Source: Cryobacterium sp. PH31-O1
GTDB taxonomy: Bacteria > Actinomycetota > Actinomycetes > Actinomycetales > Microbacteriaceae
Direction of reading: 5' to 3'
DNA: 64,000 nt
NCBI RefSeq assembly: GCF_030063455.1
Contig: NZ_JASITB010000001.1
Coordinates: 868,001-932,000 of the forward strand
How positions within the stretch are numbered: position 1 is the stretch's first letter; every line of letters begins with the position of its first letter. The position numbers and the translations under genes are program-made. Under the pieces are notes generated by a model. That model did no database searches. It had not been told where the DNA came from and was given only the letters and a program-made list of their open reading frames with translations. Below, piece after piece: positions 39,974 through 49,975 of this stretch.

Positions 39974-42797
39974 CAAGGCTGTAGCAGCCCTCGGCGCATC
40001 GTCTGAGACCGCGGCGAAGAAGGTCGCACCCGTCGGCGAGCAGGTCGATAAGACCGGCAAGGCTGCCCAGGCTGCGAAAGCTCCGCTCGATGGGGTCAGT
40101 ACCGCGACGAAGAAAATGGGCGACGAGAACGCCACGGCCGCGCCCAAGGTCAAGCTGACCGCAAAAGAGATCGACGAGCTCAAGAAGAAGTCCGACGACG
40201 CCGGCCGCCTCATCGGTACCGCTGCTATCGGCATCGGTGTGGCCATCGCTGCCATGGCTACCATCGCGATAGGCACCTACGCCAAGTTCGATGAGGCTAG
40301 CTCCAAGACCGCCGCCGCGACCATGGCGACACGGGAGCAGCAGGACCTCCTCAAGAAGTCTGCGATCGAGCAGGGTGCCGCGTCGATCTACTCAGCGAAG
40401 GAAGCCGCCGACGCACAGACCGAACTGGCCAAGGCGGGCGTGTCCGTCAATGACATCCTCGCTGGTGGCCTGAAGGGATCTCTGGCTCTCGCCGCCGCAG
40501 GTGAACTGGAAGTAGCCCGCGCCGCTGAAATTGCGGCTACCACGCTCACAGTGTTCGGGCTGAAGGGTGACCAGGCAGGGCATGTTGCTGACCTCCTCGC
40601 CGCCGGCGCGGGCAAGGCGCAGGGTTCCGTCGAAGACCTCTCTCTCGGACTCGGTTATGTGGGTGTCAGCTTCGCCCGCCTCAACATCCCCCTCGAAGAC
40701 ACCGTTGGCACGCTGGCACTGCTGGCAGCAAACGGCCTGCTGGGTGAGAAGGCCGGCACGGGACTACGCAGCGTCATCTCATCCCTCACCGCTCCCGTTG
40801 CCAAAGGCTCTGAGGTGATGAAGCAGTACAACATCGACGTGTTCGACGCGCAGGGCAACTTCATCGGCATGCAGGGCGCTGCCCAGGAATTGCAGGACGG
40901 ACTCGGCGGGCTCGACGAACAGACCCGGTCTGCTGCACTCGGCGCCATCTTCGGCGCGGAAGCTGCGAGCGCTGCAGGCATCCTCTACAAGTCCGGCGCG
41001 AAGGGCGTCAAGGAGTGGACTGACAACGTCGATGACCAGGGGTTCGCGGCCGAGCAGGCCGCGATGAAGACCGACAACCTCATGGGCGACATCGAGCTTC
41101 TCGGCGGTTCTATCGACTCCATTCTGATCAAGACTGGCGGTCAGGCCAACGGGGTTCTGCGCGACATGGTGCAGATCCTCATCGGCCTCACTGACTGGTA
41201 TGGCTCGCTTGACGATGGTGCGCAAGGTGCCGCTCTAGCAATCGGCATTGGAACCGCAGCCGTGCTTCTGCTTGGTGGGACATTCCTGATCGCCGTCCCG
41301 AAGATCGTGGCATTCCGTGCCGCACTGACGACTCTGAATACCACGATGAAGGGTACAGCTGTCGCCGGAGGTGCTATCGGTCTTGCCGTCACCGCTGCGG
41401 CTATCGTGCTGGGGATCTTCGCCTCACGCCAGGCAGAGGCCAAAGCTAAGGTCGATTCCTTCACGGATTCGCTAGAAGCGAGCACTGGAGCTTTCACGGA
41501 CAACACGCGCCAGCAGGTAATCAACTCGATCAAAGGTACGGACGCAGCAAAGATCGCCAAGCTGATGGGGATATCCCTCGGAGACCTAACGAATGCGGCT
41601 CTCGGCAATGCCGATGCAATCGAAAGCGTGAACGGCAAGCTGACCGAGTACCGCAAAAAACAGGACGAAGCTGGCGGCCCATTCACTAGCTCCATGGCCG
41701 AGAAGACATTTACCGACATCGAAAACCTCATCTCCAACACCTCTGAATCTCTCGCAGATTCAAAGGTCGCATGGCAGGAGAACAGGGATGCCATGGGTGA
41801 ATCCACAGATGTCGCCGATGAGGCTGTGCCTGTGTATGAGGATGTGAAAGAGTCCGTCGATGGGGTCATCACTTCCATTAGCGACCTCATCACAGAGCTG
41901 GACGATGTCAACGGCAAGCACCTCGACAGTCGAGAAGCTGCCCGCCAGCTTGAGCAGTCCTACCGCGATTTCGATGCGGCGCTGGAAGAGAACGGCGCGC
42001 ACCTCAACGCTGCCGGTACCGACCTCGACATCACTACGGAGAAAGGCTCTGCCCTACAGGGCGCGCTCGATGCCATCGCGGATAGTGCGATGGAGTCTGG
42101 GCAGTCGATCCTCGATTCAAAGGGCAGCTACGAGGAGTATCGGACGTCGCTCGAGACGAGCCGTGAATCCCTCCTGACCCGCATCGGTGACCTTGGAATT
42201 ACTGGCCAAGCTGCTGAGGACCTCGCAACAGAGATCCTAAAGATCCCGACCAAAACGGAATGGGACATGCAGGTCAATACCGATGTCGCGAACGCGAAGA
42301 TCGCGGCTACGAAGCTCGCTCTTGATACTTTCCTGACCAAGTACAACGCCGCACCCGCGAGTGCACGTTTAGGTCCCGGTATCTCATCTGGCGGAATGTG
42401 GCAGAAAGATTTGTATCAGGCCGACGGCGGGAAGGTTGACTTCTACGCCGGAGGTGGCCGCAGCGAGAACCATGTCGCGCAGTTCGCTCGTGCCGGCACA
42501 ATGCGGGTCTGGGCCGAGCCGGAAACGGGCGGTGAATGGTACATCCCAGCATCGCCTGCGAAACGTCCGCGATCGATGCAGATCCTCGCATCGGCAGCCA
42601 ATGAATTCGGCTACCAGTTGGTTCCATCAGGGTCTCCGGCATTTGCTGATGGCGGTCGCACTGCTGCAGGTCGCGCACCGGGCGCAAGCGCGGCAGGTCC
42701 AAAGGTAGAGATCAACGTCACTACGCCACCCAATGAAGATCCGCGCATTCTTGCGAAGCAGATTGCCCGCGAGTTCACCAGAGAAATGGCCGGTTGA
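39888..42797 (+). CDS. Tail tape measure protein
   Basis: 969 aa, setting tail length. N-terminal coiled coil (DLNEADKAVAALGASSETAA), the TP901-type core with Ala/Gly-rich repeats (AKAGVSVNDILAGGLKGSLA, LKGDQAGHVADLLAAGAGKA), two hydrophobic segments around 450-510 (AALAIGIGTAAVLLLGGTFL, GGAIGLAVTAAAIVLGIF) and a C-terminal globular part. Ribosome binding site AGAGGTG. Overlaps the chaperone fusion. Confidence 0.92.
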   Translation: MSAFNAGAIQFLIQAVGAEVFKRDLNEADKAVAALGASSETAAKKVAPVGEQVDKTGKAAQAAKAPLDGVSTATKKMGDENATAAPKVKLTAKEIDELKKKSDDAGRLIGTAAIGIGVAIAAMATIAIGTYAKFDEASSKTAAATMATREQQDLLKKSAIEQGAASIYSAKEAADAQTELAKAGVSVNDILAGGLKGSLALAAAGELEVARAAEIAATTLTVFGLKGDQAGHVADLLAAGAGKAQGSVEDLSLGLGYVGVSFARLNIPLEDTVGTLALLAANGLLGEKAGTGLRSVISSLTAPVAKGSEVMKQYNIDVFDAQGNFIGMQGAAQELQDGLGGLDEQTRSAALGAIFGAEAASAAGILYKSGAKGVKEWTDNVDDQGFAAEQAAMKTDNLMGDIELLGGSIDSILIKTGGQANGVLRDMVQILIGLTDWYGSLDDGAQGAALAIGIGTAAVLLLGGTFLIAVPKIVAFRAALTTLNTTMKGTAVAGGAIGLAVTAAAIVLGIFASRQAEAKAKVDSFTDSLEASTGAFTDNTRQQVINSIKGTDAAKIAKLMGISLGDLTNAALGNADAIESVNGKLTEYRKKQDEAGGPFTSSMAEKTFTDIENLISNTSESLADSKVAWQENRDAMGESTDVADEAVPVYEDVKESVDGVITSISDLITELDDVNGKHLDSREAARQLEQSYRDFDAALEENGAHLNAAGTDLDITTEKGSALQGALDAIADSAMESGQSILDSKGSYEEYRTSLETSRESLLTRIGDLGITGQAAEDLATEILKIPTKTEWDMQVNTDVANAKIAATKLALDTFLTKYNAAPASARLGPGISSGGMWQKDLYQADGGKVDFYAGGGRSENHVAQFARAGTMRVWAEPETGGEWYIPASPAKRPRSMQILASAANEFGYQLVPSGSPAFADGGRTAAGRAPGASAAGPKVEINVTTPPNEDPRILAKQIAREFTREMAG

Positions 42798-42799
42798 CG

Positions 42800-43648
42800 A
42801 TGACGCAATTCATAATCAACGGATTGACCGCCATCGAGGGCGAGTCCGGCATGCCGCCGGGCCAGCTCTACTTCAACGACCTCGGAGACTGGTACACCGG
42901 CGCCGAGTCGAAGACCGACGTTCACGAGCGCGACCAAGCGGACGGCGCCAACGAAATCGAGAGCGACTGGCGAGCATCGGCGGTCTTCACCTTCACCGGC
43001 TGGTACGAAGGCGAGACGTGGACTGACGTGCTGCGGATGATCGACGCCTTCAACCGGGCCGTCGTGCGTCGCAGACTCGGACCCGTCACCGTCACAGATG
43101 AACTCGGGTCAACGTCCCGGATCGTGTCAGTGCGGTCGTCGCCGGTCCATGAGGACAAGTTCTCGAAGAGCTTCACTTTCGCCATCGACATGCTCGCCCC
43201 GGACCCACTGCGCTACGGCCCCGCAGTCTCCGTTTCCACTGGCCTGCCGACGTCTGGCGGTGGTCTGGCCTACCCGGTGACGTATCCGGTCGGGTACGGG
43301 GCGGCCGGCAACCCCGGCCGGGTCGTCGCGATGAACCCGGGCACGGCGGAGACGTTCTCTCTGCTCGAGGTGACCGGCGGCATGTCGGGCGGTTTCGAGC
43401 TGACGGAGATCTCGACGGGCCGGGTAAATCGCTTTGTACGTCCGGTGCCAGTCGGGTCCACGGTCGTGCTGAACCTGCGCACCGGGCGCGCGTTGCTCGA
43501 TGGCCCGTCGGACGTGACGCAGTACTGGACGCGGCAGGAGCGGTGGTCGGTTCCGGCCTTCGACTCCCGCACCGTGCAGATCGCAGCTTTAGGTGTCGTC
43601 ACCGGCACCCCCACACTCATGGCGCGCACTGCGCCGGCCTACTGGTAG
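42800..43648 (+). CDS. Distal tail protein
   Basis: 282 aa. Contains TFTGWYEGETWTDVLRMIDA and SFTFAIDMLAPDPLRYGP, then a beta-rich C-terminal domain with RPVPVGSTVVLNLRTGRALL, as in distal tail (Dit-like) proteins following the tape measure. ATG 42800 favoured over TTG 42794. Confidence 0.75.
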   Translation: MTQFIINGLTAIEGESGMPPGQLYFNDLGDWYTGAESKTDVHERDQADGANEIESDWRASAVFTFTGWYEGETWTDVLRMIDAFNRAVVRRRLGPVTVTDELGSTSRIVSVRSSPVHEDKFSKSFTFAIDMLAPDPLRYGPAVSVSTGLPTSGGGLAYPVTYPVGYGAAGNPGRVVAMNPGTAETFSLLEVTGGMSGGFELTEISTGRVNRFVRPVPVGSTVVLNLRTGRALLDGPSDVTQYWTRQERWSVPAFDSRTVQIAALGVVTGTPTLMARTAPAYW

Positions 43649-43656
43649 GAGACACC

Positions 43657-44667
43657 GTGGCACTGAACTACTCTTTCCCGGGCCCGTCAGGCTTGGCCGA
43701 TTCAACCGCGCTCCGCAAGGACCTCGCGGGCCTCGTCGTGCGCGATAGTGCGGGGGTGGTGCGTGGCGGGGTGTTCCCTCGACACACGGGCGCGCTAATC
43801 ACGGCCCGCTCGGACATGCGGGTGAACGTGCTGCCGTTTGAGGGCGTCACGGTGCGTGGCGGGCCGTTGTTCATCGCCAATGACGGAGCGATGGTTTCGC
43901 CTCTCTTGGACTATGCGCCGTCCTCGAATGCCCGGATCGACGTGATCTATTTCAAGCAGAACGAATCGTCGCAAGCGGATGCCGACAACCTCCCGATCAT
44001 CGGCGTGGTCACCGGCAACCCCTCGGCGGATCCGCAGAAGCCCGCTCTGCTCATTGCCGGCGCTGAGGAGCTCGGCACCGTCTATGTTCCGTCGACGGCG
44101 GTGGCGACGAATTCGAGCAGCGTCGTCATCACCGGGACGCACGCCTTCACGGCGGCAGCCGGTGGTGTGGTCATGGTGCGGTCATCTGCCGGCTACCCGG
44201 TGCTGCCGGTCTACGGCCAGCGCATCGATGACGTGGCACGAGGCTGCATGCTCCGGTGGAACGGGACCGGATGGGCCGCCGGAGCCCGCAGCATTCTCGG
44301 CGAAGCCGACCGGTCAGCAGCTTCGCCGTACACGCTCGGAGCTACCTACGCAGCCATACCCTCACTGTCGGCTGTGGCCACGACCCCGGCACGCGAGGTG
44401 AAAGTGTCAGCAACAGTGATGCTCGCCAACGCCAACTCCGGCGCAGACCGCACCGCACGGCTACGGGTGTTTTGCGACGGTGTCGGCATCGGTGAAGAAC
44501 TCGCCGGAATCAACATCATGCTCAACGGCACCGGCGGGGCCACCGTGACCATTACGGCCAAGCACACCCCCAGCGCGGGCGCTCACACCTACACGCTGCA
44601 GTGTCTGGCGAGCACCGCCTCAGCCGTGCAAGCTTTCCAGGGAAGCCTGATGGTGGAGGCCTACTGA
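43657..44667 (+). CDS. Minor tail / tip protein with C-terminal jelly-roll-like domain
   Basis: 336 aa. Starts ALNYSFPGPSGLADSTALRK. A central beta domain, then a C-terminal domain (NSGADRTARLRVFCDGVGIG, TITAKHTPSAGAHTYTLQC) closely resembling the end of the long fibre protein at 46760..49939. Likely a receptor-contact or fibre-base protein. GTG start with TAGGAG. Confidence 0.75.
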   Translation: MALNYSFPGPSGLADSTALRKDLAGLVVRDSAGVVRGGVFPRHTGALITARSDMRVNVLPFEGVTVRGGPLFIANDGAMVSPLLDYAPSSNARIDVIYFKQNESSQADADNLPIIGVVTGNPSADPQKPALLIAGAEELGTVYVPSTAVATNSSSVVITGTHAFTAAAGGVVMVRSSAGYPVLPVYGQRIDDVARGCMLRWNGTGWAAGARSILGEADRSAASPYTLGATYAAIPSLSAVATTPAREVKVSATVMLANANSGADRTARLRVFCDGVGIGEELAGINIMLNGTGGATVTITAKHTPSAGAHTYTLQCLASTASAVQAFQGSLMVEAY

Positions 44668-45497
44668 TGCCGCTCAGGAACTACATCCTCAACGGCCCCT
44701 CAACTGTCATCCTCTTCGATCACCGCGACCCTTTCGAGTCGTGGAATCGGCACGTTGCCACTGCCGGCCGCGGCGGCATAGACCTTGTAGCGGCGGTCGG
44801 CACGCCCATTTATGCTCCGACATCGGGCGAGTGGCACTGGCGGAAGAACAACGGCAGTGCGGGTAACTCGGGTGAATTTCATCATGACGACAACGCCGGC
44901 TGGCGTGATGTGTTCAGCCACCTATCGAGCTACGTAGGCACGTCCGGTCAGCACTTCGAGCAGGGAGAGTGCATCGGCCACAGCGGCAAGAGCGGCAACG
45001 TCGTCCAGCATCTGCACCGCCATCTACTCGACCCGTCAGGCGTGCGCCGCAACCCATGGCTGTATTTCGTCGGGACGAGCACTGCGACCAATGGCAGCAC
45101 CCCCATCAACATCACCGCAGTCCCAGCAGAAACGAGTCCCGCCATGTCAACACTCATTCGTAACTATGACGGCAGTATCGGACTCGTCACCGAAGATGGC
45201 GAGCTAATCCCGCTCGGCAGCATGACCGAGGTTGATTCGCTGCGAGCCACGGGGCTCGTGGGTGATTTTGTGCAGATGCCGGACGGTCTGATCTGGGATA
45301 CCCTCACCACAATCACCGCCCGGAAGCTGGCGCAGCGCACAGCTAACCCGGCCGGGGTCGCCTCGGCGATCGCTCCGCTGCTGGTCTCCGCTGTGCTCGC
45401 CGGTCTCACTAGGACCGGGGCGACCCTGACGGAGGCTCAGGTGACGGAAGCTGCCGAGGTTGCCATTCGCAACGTCTTCGCCGACGCGGCGAAGTAG
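44667..45497 (+). CDS. M23 peptidase-like protein in the tail module (possible endolysin)
   Basis: 276 aa. The first half resembles LytM/M23 peptidases: GGIDLVAAVGTPIYAPTSGE, DVFSHLSS and GHSGKSGNVVQHLHRHLLDP, with the HLH zinc motif at 115-117 and Asp39. The first zinc ligand, normally His in HxGxD, is Arg35. The C-terminal part (IRNYDGSIGLVTEDGELIPL and a helical tail) may bind cell wall. Endolysins often sit here in actinophages. Overlaps the previous stop by one base. Confidence 0.75.
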   Translation: MPLRNYILNGPSTVILFDHRDPFESWNRHVATAGRGGIDLVAAVGTPIYAPTSGEWHWRKNNGSAGNSGEFHHDDNAGWRDVFSHLSSYVGTSGQHFEQGECIGHSGKSGNVVQHLHRHLLDPSGVRRNPWLYFVGTSTATNGSTPINITAVPAETSPAMSTLIRNYDGSIGLVTEDGELIPLGSMTEVDSLRATGLVGDFVQMPDGLIWDTLTTITARKLAQRTANPAGVASAIAPLLVSAVLAGLTRTGATLTEAQVTEAAEVAIRNVFADAAK

Positions 45498-45500
45498 CCG

Positions 45501-46760
45501 ATGACCGAGTACATTCTCGGGGATCTGCGCACGGGCCGGATCAGCACACGGAACCTTCCGGTGCTGTCCGGCCCGTGGTCTGTCCGGCTCGGCGCGGCAG
45601 ACAGCCTCGACGTCACCGTCGACTACAACGACCCCGACACATTGGCCCTGTGCCTGCGGAACGCTGCCACCCCTGGCAAGGCCTACCTCGCCGTGGTGGA
45701 GCACGACGCGTTCGGGCAGAAGACGATCATGGCATCCGGCCCGATCTGGACCAGCACCTACGACCGCGACAAACGCACTCTCACGCTCGGTGCGAAAGGG
45801 TGGGGCTCCTACTGGGACCACCGCATCATCCTGCCCCTCCTCGCCCAGACGATCAGCCTCACTAGCTGGACGATCACCGACCCCGCCGACAACACCAAGA
45901 CGATCCCGAACCCAGACCTGGCCACGAAGATCGAGGGACTCGCGCTCGGCACGATCGCCAAACGCCTGGTGCAGCAGGCACAACTCTGGACCAGCGGATC
46001 GCTGCCCTACGTCTTCAAAGCCGACGAGCTAAACACCACCCGGCTCCCGGACGGCACCTTCGAATCGACGCGCACCTACATCGGCGCCGACTTCAAACCA
46101 GTCGGCGAGGCACTCGACCAGCTCTCCGAGGTGGAGGGCGGCCCGGAGATGCGCCACACCGCACGCTTCACCACGGACGGCACCGGCATCGAAGTCCTCT
46201 TCCAGACCGGGACGACCACGCAGCCGCTGATCAGTTCCACCGCTGTGCTGTCGTGGGATCTGACCGCACCGGAATCCGCCGGCTACGGCCTCACCATCGA
46301 CGAGGACGCCTCCGACCTGGGATCTCTCTCCTGGGCCACCGGTGGACGCTCCGCCGACACCGTACTCGTCTCCCGCGCTTACGACCCCACCCTGGTCGAT
46401 CTTGGCTTCCCGCTGATGGAGATCACCGACAGCAGCCATTCGAGCGTGTCCGTGCAATCCACCCTCGACAGCTACGCCGCAGCCAACGTAGCCGGTGGGC
46501 GCCGACCCGCTGAGGTGTGGGCGTTCAACACGAAGGCCTACCCGATCGGCAGCGACGGCACCTCGGCCGGCCACTCCATTGACGAATACACGGTCGGCGA
46601 TTTCGCCACCCTGCACCTCGATCCCTACGACCCCATGACTGGACGCGGCGACCCCTACCTCGCCGAGGGCGGCACGAGCGCGCACCGCATCGTCGGCCTC
46701 AGCGGCGACTCCGCCGGCGACGAAATCAAGATCCAACTCGCACAGAAAGTGACCTCCTGA
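45501..46760 (+). CDS. Minor tail protein, 419 aa
   Basis: Beta-rich protein starting TEYILGDLRTGRISTRNLPV, with RTLTLGAKGWGSYWDHRIIL and AHRIVGLSGDSAGDEIKIQL at the end. This is the pattern of tail-associated (tal-like) proteins between endolysin and fibre genes. Overlaps the fibre gene by one base. Confidence 0.75.
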   Translation: MTEYILGDLRTGRISTRNLPVLSGPWSVRLGAADSLDVTVDYNDPDTLALCLRNAATPGKAYLAVVEHDAFGQKTIMASGPIWTSTYDRDKRTLTLGAKGWGSYWDHRIILPLLAQTISLTSWTITDPADNTKTIPNPDLATKIEGLALGTIAKRLVQQAQLWTSGSLPYVFKADELNTTRLPDGTFESTRTYIGADFKPVGEALDQLSEVEGGPEMRHTARFTTDGTGIEVLFQTGTTTQPLISSTAVLSWDLTAPESAGYGLTIDEDASDLGSLSWATGGRSADTVLVSRAYDPTLVDLGFPLMEITDSSHSSVSVQSTLDSYAAANVAGGRRPAEVWAFNTKAYPIGSDGTSAGHSIDEYTVGDFATLHLDPYDPMTGRGDPYLAEGGTSAHRIVGLSGDSAGDEIKIQLAQKVTS

Positions 46761-49700
46761 TGTCCGACTACAAAACGCCGAAAGGTGATGGCATGATTCC
46801 CATCGCGGAACGGCTGCGCAAGCAGGAGCGCCGCATCGCCGAGCTGGAACGCCCTGCAGGAACCTCGCTGGTGAACCTGGCCACTCAAGTGCAGACGACC
46901 ACCGCGACGGCCAACCAGGGCCTGACGGATGCGGCGACCGCGCAGGGCGATGCCATCGCGGCCGCCTCCGACGCGGCAGCAGCAGACGCGAAAGCTGTCG
47001 CAGCCGCCGAGGTCGCAGCAGCGTCACAGTCGGCAGCGGATGCGGCCCGGGACGCGGCAGCCGTAGCTGATGCGGCAGCCACAGCGGCAGCAGCCTCCGC
47101 CGTCGAAGCTGACACGAAGGCAGCAGCGGCCCAGACGGCGGCGAACACCGCGCAGACGACCGCCAACGGCAAGAACCGAACCTATTACCAGGCCACCGCT
47201 CCGACCGGCACACTCACCGCCGGTGACCTCTGGTTCGATACCGGCGACGGCAACCGCCCCTACCGCTACTCCGGCACCGCCTGGGTCACGGCGCGGGACA
47301 CCACCATTGCGACGGCCCAGTCCGCCGCGACCAGCGCCGCGACCAGCGCGGCCGCCGCCGATGCCAAGGCCGACGCGGCCCAGACCGACGCCGACGCTGC
47401 ATTTGCCTCAGCGACCAGCGCAGGCGATGCCGCGGCTGCTGCGCAGACTGCCGCGACCGCCGCACGAATGGCCGCAACGACCGCGCAGACGTCAGCGGAT
47501 GACGCGGCCACTGCGGCCAGTACCGCTGACGGGAAAGCGGCAGCGGCGCAAAGCGCCGCCAGCTCTGCCGCCACCGCTGCAAGCACGGCAGATGCGAAGG
47601 CTGTCGCCGCGTCCGGTCTGGCCTCGACTAAGGCTGTCGTGCTTTACCAGACGACAGCACCAGCCTCGACGTATCAGAACGCCAACACCCTCTGGATCGA
47701 TACCACGAACAGCGCGAACACCCCGAAGAAGTGGTCGGGATCCGCGTGGGGTGCCATCACCGACAAGACCGCAACCGATGCAGCTGCCGCTGCCGCAACG
47801 GCCAGCACTGCAGCCGCGACTGCACAGACCAAGGCGAACTCAGCCACAGCTGACGCAGCTGCTGCCGACGCGAAAGCGGTCACGGCCAAGAGCGCAGCGG
47901 ATGCCGCGCAGAGCAGCGCTGACGGGGCCAACAGTCTCGCAGCGGCGGCACGCACTCTCGCCATGACGAAGATCACCACCTTCTACGCCGCCACCACTCC
48001 GACCGCTGCCGGAGCCGGGGACCTGTGGATCGACACCGCCAACGGCAATGCCCTCAAACGGTGGACAGGATCAGCCTGGGCGACCGTTCAGGACTCCAAG
48101 CTCGCCCAGGCTCTGACCGCTGCAGGCGACGCTCAGGCGACCGCTGACGGCAAGGTACGCACCTTCGCGCAGACATCGGCGCCGACCGGCATGACTGCTG
48201 GCGACCTCGGCGATCTGTGGGTAGACACCGACGATGGCAACAAGATGTACCGGTGGTCAGGCACGGCGTGGGTTGCCGTGCAGGACACGTCGATCAGTGC
48301 CGCGCAGAGTGCAGCGTCGAGCGCGGCCACTGCTGCAGCAGCCGCGGATGCGAAAGCCGCGGCTGCCCAAGCGGATGCGACGACTGCGGTTGGTGCTGCG
48401 TCGACGGCGGACGGTAAAGCTGTCGCCGCCTCGGGCCTCGCCGCCACCAAAGCCGTGGTGCTCTATCAGACGACCGTGCCAGGTACCGCATATCAGAACG
48501 CCAACACGCTGTGGATCGATACGACCAGCAACGCCAACACACCCAAGAAGTGGGTCAGCGGTACGACCTGGGCTGCCATCACGGACAAGACGGCCACGGA
48601 CGCGGCGAGTAGCGCGGCGACAGCGAACAGCGCCGCAGCGACCGCGCAGACCAAAGCAAATTCTGCCTCGACGGATGCTGCCACGGCGGACGCGAAAGCG
48701 GTCGCTGCGCAGACCGACGCCGACAGCGCAGCGTCCGCCGCCTCGACCGCGGACGGCAAGGCCGTTACCGCACAGAACCAGGCGAACACGGCCACCACCA
48801 ATGCGGCTACGGCGAACACGGCTGCTGGTGCGGCGCAGAGCACGGCGAACACGGCGAGGACCAATGCGGCGACCGCGCAGTCTCGTGCGGACGCCGCTTA
48901 CTCGAGCGCGACTGCAGCAGCGACCGCAGCTGGGAACGCGCAGACCACCGCGAACGGCAAGAACACCGTCTGGTATCAGGCCGCAGCGCCAACCGGCACC
49001 GGGCACGCTGTGGACGATGTGTGGTTCGACACCGACAACGGCAACGCGATCGCCGCATGGTCCGGCACCGCATGGGTCGCCAAGCAGCTCGGCACGAATG
49101 CGATCGCCAACCTCGCCATCACGAATGCGCAGATCGCAAACCTCGACGGGGCGAAGATCACCGCCGACACCGTCACAGCGATACAGCTACTGGGAACTGC
49201 GATCGACGGCATGACGGTCACCGGCGCAATCATCCGCACCGCCGCCTCCGGACGTCGTGTGCAGTTGGATACGACCGGGTTGACCGGGTATGACGGCGCC
49301 GAGATCCTGAAAATGGAGGTCACGACCGATGGGGCCGTTCGCTCCTACGGGGGTGGGACTGCGGGCAAGTTCGCCTCGTTCAGCAATGGCGGACTCACGT
49401 TCAAGACGAACCCGGGCCAAGCGACCGTCGACCTGCAGGTTGACAGCACGGGCTTCCTTCTCGCTGGCAGCACCACGAAATATCTCCAAGGCGACCTCAA
49501 CGTCATCGGCCAGATTTCAGGCGGTGGTCTCCTCCGGGTTCTGGGAGATGTCAGCCGGGAGTATCCGAGCCCGGTGCAGCAGCTTCTGTCCACGGCATTC
49601 TCTAATATCGCCGGTCTGGAGGTGGACACCAAACCCCGATGGGCCGGGTCTATTGCCGGCGAAGTTCAGATCACCGCAACCGTCACCCTCGTCAATGCCG

Positions 49701-49939
49701 GTTCCGGCGCAGACCGAACGGTGGCGCTGAGGATCCTTTGTGACGGCGTGCAGATCGGCAGCCAGCTCGACAACATTGCCCTGATCAACAACGGCAGCTA
49801 CGGAGCTGACACGGTGACACTCAAAGCTCGGCACACACCGAGCTACGCCAACCACGTTTACACAGTTTCGGCAGTTTGCAGCGCGGCCAGCTCTGTCTAC
49901 GCCCGGCAGGGAAACATCATGGTCACCACGTATGTCTAA
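46760..49939 (+). CDS. Long Ala-rich repeat tail fibre
   Basis: 1059 aa. A short N-terminal coiled coil (ERLRKQERRIAELERPAG), then six modules of about 45 residues with a DLWxDT...WSGTAW core, starting near 147, 298, 405, 472, 570 and 729, separated by Ala/Thr-rich heptad stretches. Modules run A-B-C-A'-B'-C', with the two B modules nearly identical. After about residue 775 come a beta-rich shaft and the C-terminal tip (GSGADRTVALRILCDGVQIG...) shared with the protein at 43657. Probable adhesin. Confidence 0.9.
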   Translation: MSDYKTPKGDGMIPIAERLRKQERRIAELERPAGTSLVNLATQVQTTTATANQGLTDAATAQGDAIAAASDAAAADAKAVAAAEVAAASQSAADAARDAAAVADAAATAAAASAVEADTKAAAAQTAANTAQTTANGKNRTYYQATAPTGTLTAGDLWFDTGDGNRPYRYSGTAWVTARDTTIATAQSAATSAATSAAAADAKADAAQTDADAAFASATSAGDAAAAAQTAATAARMAATTAQTSADDAATAASTADGKAAAAQSAASSAATAASTADAKAVAASGLASTKAVVLYQTTAPASTYQNANTLWIDTTNSANTPKKWSGSAWGAITDKTATDAAAAAATASTAAATAQTKANSATADAAAADAKAVTAKSAADAAQSSADGANSLAAAARTLAMTKITTFYAATTPTAAGAGDLWIDTANGNALKRWTGSAWATVQDSKLAQALTAAGDAQATADGKVRTFAQTSAPTGMTAGDLGDLWVDTDDGNKMYRWSGTAWVAVQDTSISAAQSAASSAATAAAAADAKAAAAQADATTAVGAASTADGKAVAASGLAATKAVVLYQTTVPGTAYQNANTLWIDTTSNANTPKKWVSGTTWAAITDKTATDAASSAATANSAAATAQTKANSASTDAATADAKAVAAQTDADSAASAASTADGKAVTAQNQANTATTNAATANTAAGAAQSTANTARTNAATAQSRADAAYSSATAAATAAGNAQTTANGKNTVWYQAAAPTGTGHAVDDVWFDTDNGNAIAAWSGTAWVAKQLGTNAIANLAITNAQIANLDGAKITADTVTAIQLLGTAIDGMTVTGAIIRTAASGRRVQLDTTGLTGYDGAEILKMEVTTDGAVRSYGGGTAGKFASFSNGGLTFKTNPGQATVDLQVDSTGFLLAGSTTKYLQGDLNVIGQISGGGLLRVLGDVSREYPSPVQQLLSTAFSNIAGLEVDTKPRWAGSIAGEVQITATVTLVNAGSGADRTVALRILCDGVQIGSQLDNIALINNGSYGADTVTLKARHTPSYANHVYTVSAVCSAASSVYARQGNIMVTTYV

Positions 49940-49975
49940 CGGAGGAATCGTGCCCGCGCCAGGGTTGGTCGCCGC

